The notes under the pieces: model-generated
What the model was told of the DNA's origin: nothing
The model's input: the letters and a program-made list of their open reading frames with translations, nothing else
Databases searched by the model: none
Program-made: the position numbers and the translations under genes
Shown here: piece by piece, positions 15,364 through 18,187 of the stretch
Position numbering within the stretch: the stretch's first letter is position 1
How the letters are laid out: each line of letters opens with the position of its first letter
DNA from: Candidatus Sigynarchaeota archaeon
Lineage (GTDB): Archaea; Asgardarchaeota; Lokiarchaeia; Sigynarchaeales; Sigynarchaeaceae
Assembly: GCA_030587525.1 (NCBI GenBank)
Contig: JAUQYW010000068.1
Coordinates: forward strand, 1 to 18,187
DNA: 18,187 nucleotides
Reading direction: 5' to 3'

Positions 15364-17058
15364 ATGGCAATAAAGAAGTACCAGCTCGTGCTGACGCTCG
15401 TGTTTCTTGGTATGACGCTTGTCGGCGCCATTGGCTTGAACACCTACCCCGCGGATCTCGTGCGGGAAACCCATGGGACCGTGGCATCGGATGGCGTGTA
15501 CATTTCATTTAACCTCTATCACAAAGCAGGTATTCCCGATAATTGCCCCGTGATCGTCATTGGCCATGGCATTATGGTCAACAAGGAATACATGAGCAAT
15601 TTCGCGATAGAAATCGCTGCTCGTGGAAACTTCCTCGTTGCAAGCTTGGATTGGCGCGGGGAAGGACAATCGGGCGGTGCCGTCAGCAATTCCTTGTACC
15701 TGGATCTTGAAGCAGTCATTAATATAATTCCGAGCTTGATGCCCACTGCAAACATGAGCGCGATCGGGCTCGTCGGTTTTTCAATGGGCGGCGGGCCAAC
15801 GTTCCAATACGCCGTGAATCACACGGAGGTCCGGGCATGGGTTGGCGTTGCCACGACGCCGGACGGGAATGTCGGCAACACGACGAATCCAAAGAACGTG
15901 CTCGCCATCAAGGGTGAGGACGACGAGGCCTTTTCGAGCGATCGCTTGCTCACGGCTATGATGAATTTGACCAACTCGGCATCCATCAGCGACGTCCTGG
16001 TCAACCACGAGTATGGCAGCATTGCAGCGGGCACGGCTCGCAAAATTAAGATCATTCCCCTCGCCGATCACCTCACGGCAACTTGGGACCCGATTTTCAC
16101 AGCGGACGTGACCGATTGGATGGTGCGGACATTCTATGGCATCACCCCCGACCTGACTTTCATGGTCTATCATATCCGTGTCATCTTGCTCCTCGTGGGG
16201 TTGACAGGTCTTGTCGGAATAGTTTATGGCATTGCCCTTCTCATTGCACGTGCTGAAAAGTTTCACAACACCGTGGATGCCAAGGCCCCTGCCGGGCAAG
16301 GCAAGATCGCCCCTGCACTGTTCAAGGATCTGTCCACGAACGCATTCGTTGGGCGATACTACGCGTGGACCTTGGGCTTGATTCCAACCGTGGCCATTCC
16401 AGCTGCGAGCATCTTGATACCGATGTTCTTGACATCCATCATGGTTATCCTCAACGGGTGGTTGGCAATCAATCTTCTTATTTACTCGTGGCGATTGCTC
16501 AAGAAACGAGGTTGCTCGGTGAAAAAAATCATAATGGAGGATCTCGCACAGAAAAAGGCTTGGATCCTCGGAGCCATCATCACGCCCGTGTTCGTGACAG
16601 GGTTCTACTTTATGGTCGGTATGAATTACCTGGGCTCCATGCCGCCAGTTCCACGCTTTCCGTTTGTTATCATCTATGGCGTGACTTTCTTCGTCCTCTT
16701 CTACATTTTTGCATTTTTCAACGAGCAAATCACGGCATCATTCGTGAAGAGCAAGTCCCGGTTTAAAGATGACAAGGTGACCTACGTCGTGCAATCCCTT
16801 GTCTCGTTCGGCTTGATCTACTCGTGGTTCTTCGCCATTATCATGACTGCGTGCGCCTTGATGCAGAGCATGTTCTTCGCTATCTTCTTGATCTTGATGA
16901 TCCCGATTTTCCTCTTCATGGCCTTTGCGGGGAACTACTTGCATCGGCTCACGCTCTCGTCGGTGCCGAATGCATTGCTGCAATCGGTCTTGATCACTCT
17001 CCTGGTCGTCACGCTGTCACCCATAGGTTCCATGTTCGGCGCGTTCATGCATTTTTGA
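15364..17058 (+). CDS. Membrane-anchored alpha/beta hydrolase with multi-helix C-terminal tail
   Basis: In this 564-residue protein a first membrane helix (about 7-25) exports an alpha/beta-hydrolase domain (about 35-260). A polytopic tail follows, with about 8 hydrophobic helices between 270 and 560. The hydrolase shows the oxyanion segment IGHGI (66-70, H68), LDWRGEGQSGG (95-105), the nucleophile elbow GFSMGGG (138-144, S140), a candidate acid in KGEDD (D186/D187) and a candidate base in ADHLTATWD (H236). The catalytic set is therefore complete. Four sequons in the domain (N130, N152, N172, N201) support an extracytoplasmic location. The closest resemblance is to dienelactone-hydrolase or acyl-esterase-like proteins; the substrate is unknown, with a lipid, ester or peptide at the outer membrane face as possibilities. 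The fusion of an external hydrolase with a large helix bundle is unusual. It diverges from the DUF72 gene. Confidence 0.8.
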   Translation: MAIKKYQLVLTLVFLGMTLVGAIGLNTYPADLVRETHGTVASDGVYISFNLYHKAGIPDNCPVIVIGHGIMVNKEYMSNFAIEIAARGNFLVASLDWRGEGQSGGAVSNSLYLDLEAVINIIPSLMPTANMSAIGLVGFSMGGGPTFQYAVNHTEVRAWVGVATTPDGNVGNTTNPKNVLAIKGEDDEAFSSDRLLTAMMNLTNSASISDVLVNHEYGSIAAGTARKIKIIPLADHLTATWDPIFTADVTDWMVRTFYGITPDLTFMVYHIRVILLLVGLTGLVGIVYGIALLIARAEKFHNTVDAKAPAGQGKIAPALFKDLSTNAFVGRYYAWTLGLIPTVAIPAASILIPMFLTSIMVILNGWLAINLLIYSWRLLKKRGCSVKKIIMEDLAQKKAWILGAIITPVFVTGFYFMVGMNYLGSMPPVPRFPFVIIYGVTFFVLFYIFAFFNEQITASFVKSKSRFKDDKVTYVVQSLVSFGLIYSWFFAIIMTACALMQSMFFAIFLILMIPIFLFMAFAGNYLHRLTLSSVPNALLQSVLITLLVVTLSPIGSMFGAFMHF

Positions 17059-17060
17059 AT

Positions 17061-17078
17061 CCTTTTTCTTCTCTTTCC
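17061..17078 (+). terminator. T-rich terminator after the membrane hydrolase gene
   Basis: CCTTTTTCTTCTCTTTCC begins three bases after the stop codon. This pyrimidine tract with a five-T run fits archaeal termination. Confidence 0.4.
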
Positions 17079-17110
17079 TCAACGGGCTCACAGGGTCCTC
17101 GATCCTTAAT

Positions 17111-17134
17111 ATCAATATTTAATCAGATATTGAT
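17111..17134. repeat. Inverted repeat upstream of the longin-like gene
   Basis: ATCAATAT (17111-17118) is repeated perfectly in inverted orientation as ATATTGAT (17127-17134) with an eight-base spacer, and GATCC flanks the element on both sides (17101-17105 and 17132-17136). It lies in the 237-base gap before the longin-like gene, about 50 bases ahead of its TATA box. It could be a dimeric regulator's operator or a hairpin at the end of the upstream transcript. Confidence 0.5.
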
Positions 17135-17182
17135 CCAAAGGTTACATGCCAGAATCGCAAAAAATTAATTAGATAAACACGG

Positions 17183-17190
17183 TATATTTA
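17183..17190 (+). promoter_or_regulatory. TATA box of the longin-like gene
   Basis: TATATTTA, within GGTATATTTAATTG, is the clearest TATA element in the gap. Transcription start would be near 17212, leaving a leader of about 85-95 bases before the TTG start. No strong ribosome-binding motif precedes the start. Confidence 0.5.
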
Positions 17191-17295
17191 ATTGAATGGG
17201 AGTTCCAAGCTCGATGGATGTGCTCTGCCATCCGTCGTGCCAATTCAACGACATAATTTGGTACGTATTCGAAATCCAAAAAAACAAGCCCTTGG

Positions 17296-18114
17296 TTGAA
17301 GCGATTGATTCGAGCGATCTTCCTCATCAAGAACGGCATCGCCGTGTTCTCGACGTCTTATGAGATCAAGCTAGATGTCTCGAAAGACTTGCTCGCGGGA
17401 TTCTTGTCAGCATTACCGGCGTTTGCCAAGGAGATAGAAGAGGACCAGCTTATCGAAGGCTTCAAGATGTCAGAATACATCTTTGTCTTCAAGCCGCTGA
17501 AAAATTCTTCGGATCCCGCTGGAAATTTCATGGTCTTGCTCGCGGATGCGAAAGACAAGGAAGAAACGCTGAAAAAGATCCTGGACTTGCTCGTGGCCGA
17601 GTTCGAGGAGAACTTCAACTTGGATGACTGGAACTCGAACCTTGATATTTTCAAGCCGTTCAAGGAACTTGCCGATAAAATACTCTTTCATCGTGAACGC
17701 AAGCCCCTCGAGCTGTCTCCCGATATGATCGAAACGATCAGCGAAACCATCGCGGAATCCAAGTATAATTTTCTCATCTTGAACAAGGATAACGATATTG
17801 TGCTCACGTCACTCAAGCGGGTCTCGAAAAGTTTCACTGCTGACACGCTCAACGATATCAAGGATGCGATCCTTCAATACTCCATCTTCCCGCCCGTGAT
17901 TGGCACGAAGCTGGAAACTTCCTTCATCAACTCTGACAAGATGCTCATCATTTACGATAAAATCCTGGACTCGTATTTCATTGCTTTTATGATGAAAGAC
18001 GAGGACGATACGGGTCCAAAGGTCAATGCCTACGAGATGGTGAAAGAAGTGTTCGACTCCTTGGAAGAGATCAAGTTCACGCTCATGACGACCTTCGTGG
18101 CCGAAAAATTCTAA
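17296..18114 (+). CDS. Longin-like domain protein of Asgard type, function unknown
   Basis: The 272-residue protein is soluble with no cysteine-rich or catalytic motif. The N-terminus, IRAIFLIKNGIAVFSTSYE (5-23), is a hydrophobic strand, a turn and a second strand. It is followed by LLAGFLSALPAFAKEI (32-47), an amphipathic helix, and YIFVFKPL (66-73), a further strand. This strand-turn-strand-helix order is that of longin and roadblock folds, which in eukaryotes sit in trafficking and GTPase-regulating complexes and are expanded in Asgard archaea. Residues 154-272 repeat a similar strand pattern (YNFLILNKDNDIV, 161-173; KMLIIYDK, 215-222; YFIAFMMK, 227-234), so a second related domain is possible. 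The frame opens at 17257 and the first usable start is TTG 17296; a TTG at 17305 would begin MIRAIF and is equally plausible. No ATG is available near the N-terminus. Confidence 0.5.
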   Translation: MKRLIRAIFLIKNGIAVFSTSYEIKLDVSKDLLAGFLSALPAFAKEIEEDQLIEGFKMSEYIFVFKPLKNSSDPAGNFMVLLADAKDKEETLKKILDLLVAEFEENFNLDDWNSNLDIFKPFKELADKILFHRERKPLELSPDMIETISETIAESKYNFLILNKDNDIVLTSLKRVSKSFTADTLNDIKDAILQYSIFPPVIGTKLETSFINSDKMLIIYDKILDSYFIAFMMKDEDDTGPKVNAYEMVKEVFDSLEEIKFTLMTTFVAEKF

Positions 18115-18144
18115 AAAGAACCGAATTTGGAACCCGAAACCAGA

Positions 18145-18187
18145 CTATTTTTTCACGATTTCCTCGTAGATTTGCTTGATCGCGAGT
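18145..18187 (-). CDS. Possible 3' end of a convergent gene (cut by window edge)
   Basis: On the minus strand a frame enters from the right edge and encodes 13 residues, LAIKQIYEEIVKK, before a TAG at 18147-18145. The amphipathic, Lys- and Glu-rich helix is a typical protein C-terminus, and only 30 bases separate it from the stop of the convergent longin-like gene. Too little is visible to name the product. Confidence 0.4.
   Translation of the reverse strand, partial: LAIKQIYEEIVKK

Noticed and set aside
17213..17235. Weak hairpin GATGG...CCATC in the leader of the longin-like gene
   Set aside because: It is a five-base-pair stem with a long loop, which is expected by chance. No riboswitch-like structure surrounds it.
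17196..17363. 55-codon frame from ATG 17196
   Set aside because: It starts upstream of the transcription start expected from the TATA box at 17183-17190, overlaps the longin-like gene by 68 bases, and its translation has no recognisable pattern.
1..18187. tRNA, rRNA, CRISPR arrays, insertion-sequence ends
   Set aside because: The intergenic gaps were read for T-loop motifs, spaced direct repeats and terminal inverted repeats next to transposase-like frames. None was found.

Overview
The window is archaeal. Several starts have TATA-like boxes about 25-35 nt upstream with little or no leader. Other starts carry GGTG or GAGGT ribosome-binding motifs, and T-runs follow several genes. The gene content also fits: a geranylgeranyl-reductase-type flavoprotein (archaeal lipid saturation), an archaeal-style small heat-shock protein, a Ski2-like helicase with a SWIM finger, and sequon-rich surface proteins. 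A longin-like protein at the right end and a BAR-like coiled-coil protein in the middle point to an Asgard (Promethearchaeota) genome. That lineage call is an inference from family resemblance, not a proven assignment. I see no rRNA, tRNA, CRISPR array, transposase or phage gene.

Layout. 1-582: 3' end of a multi-zinc-ribbon protein. 769-1962: CPBP-type intramembrane protease. 2073-4757: large SF2 helicase with two zinc sites. 4901-6007: extended-SDR sugar-nucleotide epimerase with a zinc ribbon inserted in the domain. 6199-7779: secreted, C-terminally anchored surface protein. 7939-9285: geranylgeranyl-reductase-family flavoprotein. 9468-10157: BAR-like coiled-coil protein. 10426-10593: 55-residue zinc-ribbon protein. 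The minus strand then carries a GC-rich polytopic membrane protein with a putative glycoside-hydrolase-like external domain (13489-10745), an Hsp20 chaperone (14342-13671) and a DUF72 protein (15273-14440). From a shared divergent promoter region, the plus strand resumes with a membrane-tethered alpha/beta hydrolase with a multi-helix tail (15364-17058) and a longin-like protein (17296-18114). A probable convergent gene enters from the right edge (18187-18145).

Most genes look monocistronic: intergenic gaps run from about 80 to 270 bp and usually contain a T-run, a TATA-like box, or both. There is no obvious operon. The shared theme is the cell envelope: a lipid reductase, a sugar-nucleotide epimerase, two surface or glycan-related membrane proteins, an intramembrane protease, a membrane hydrolase, and two proteins (BAR-like and longin-like) whose eukaryotic relatives act in membrane shaping and trafficking. 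The most notable item is the BAR-like protein at 9468-10157. Its length, its amphipathic N-terminus, its three-helix layout and the pattern of its basic tip all resemble eukaryotic N-BAR proteins.
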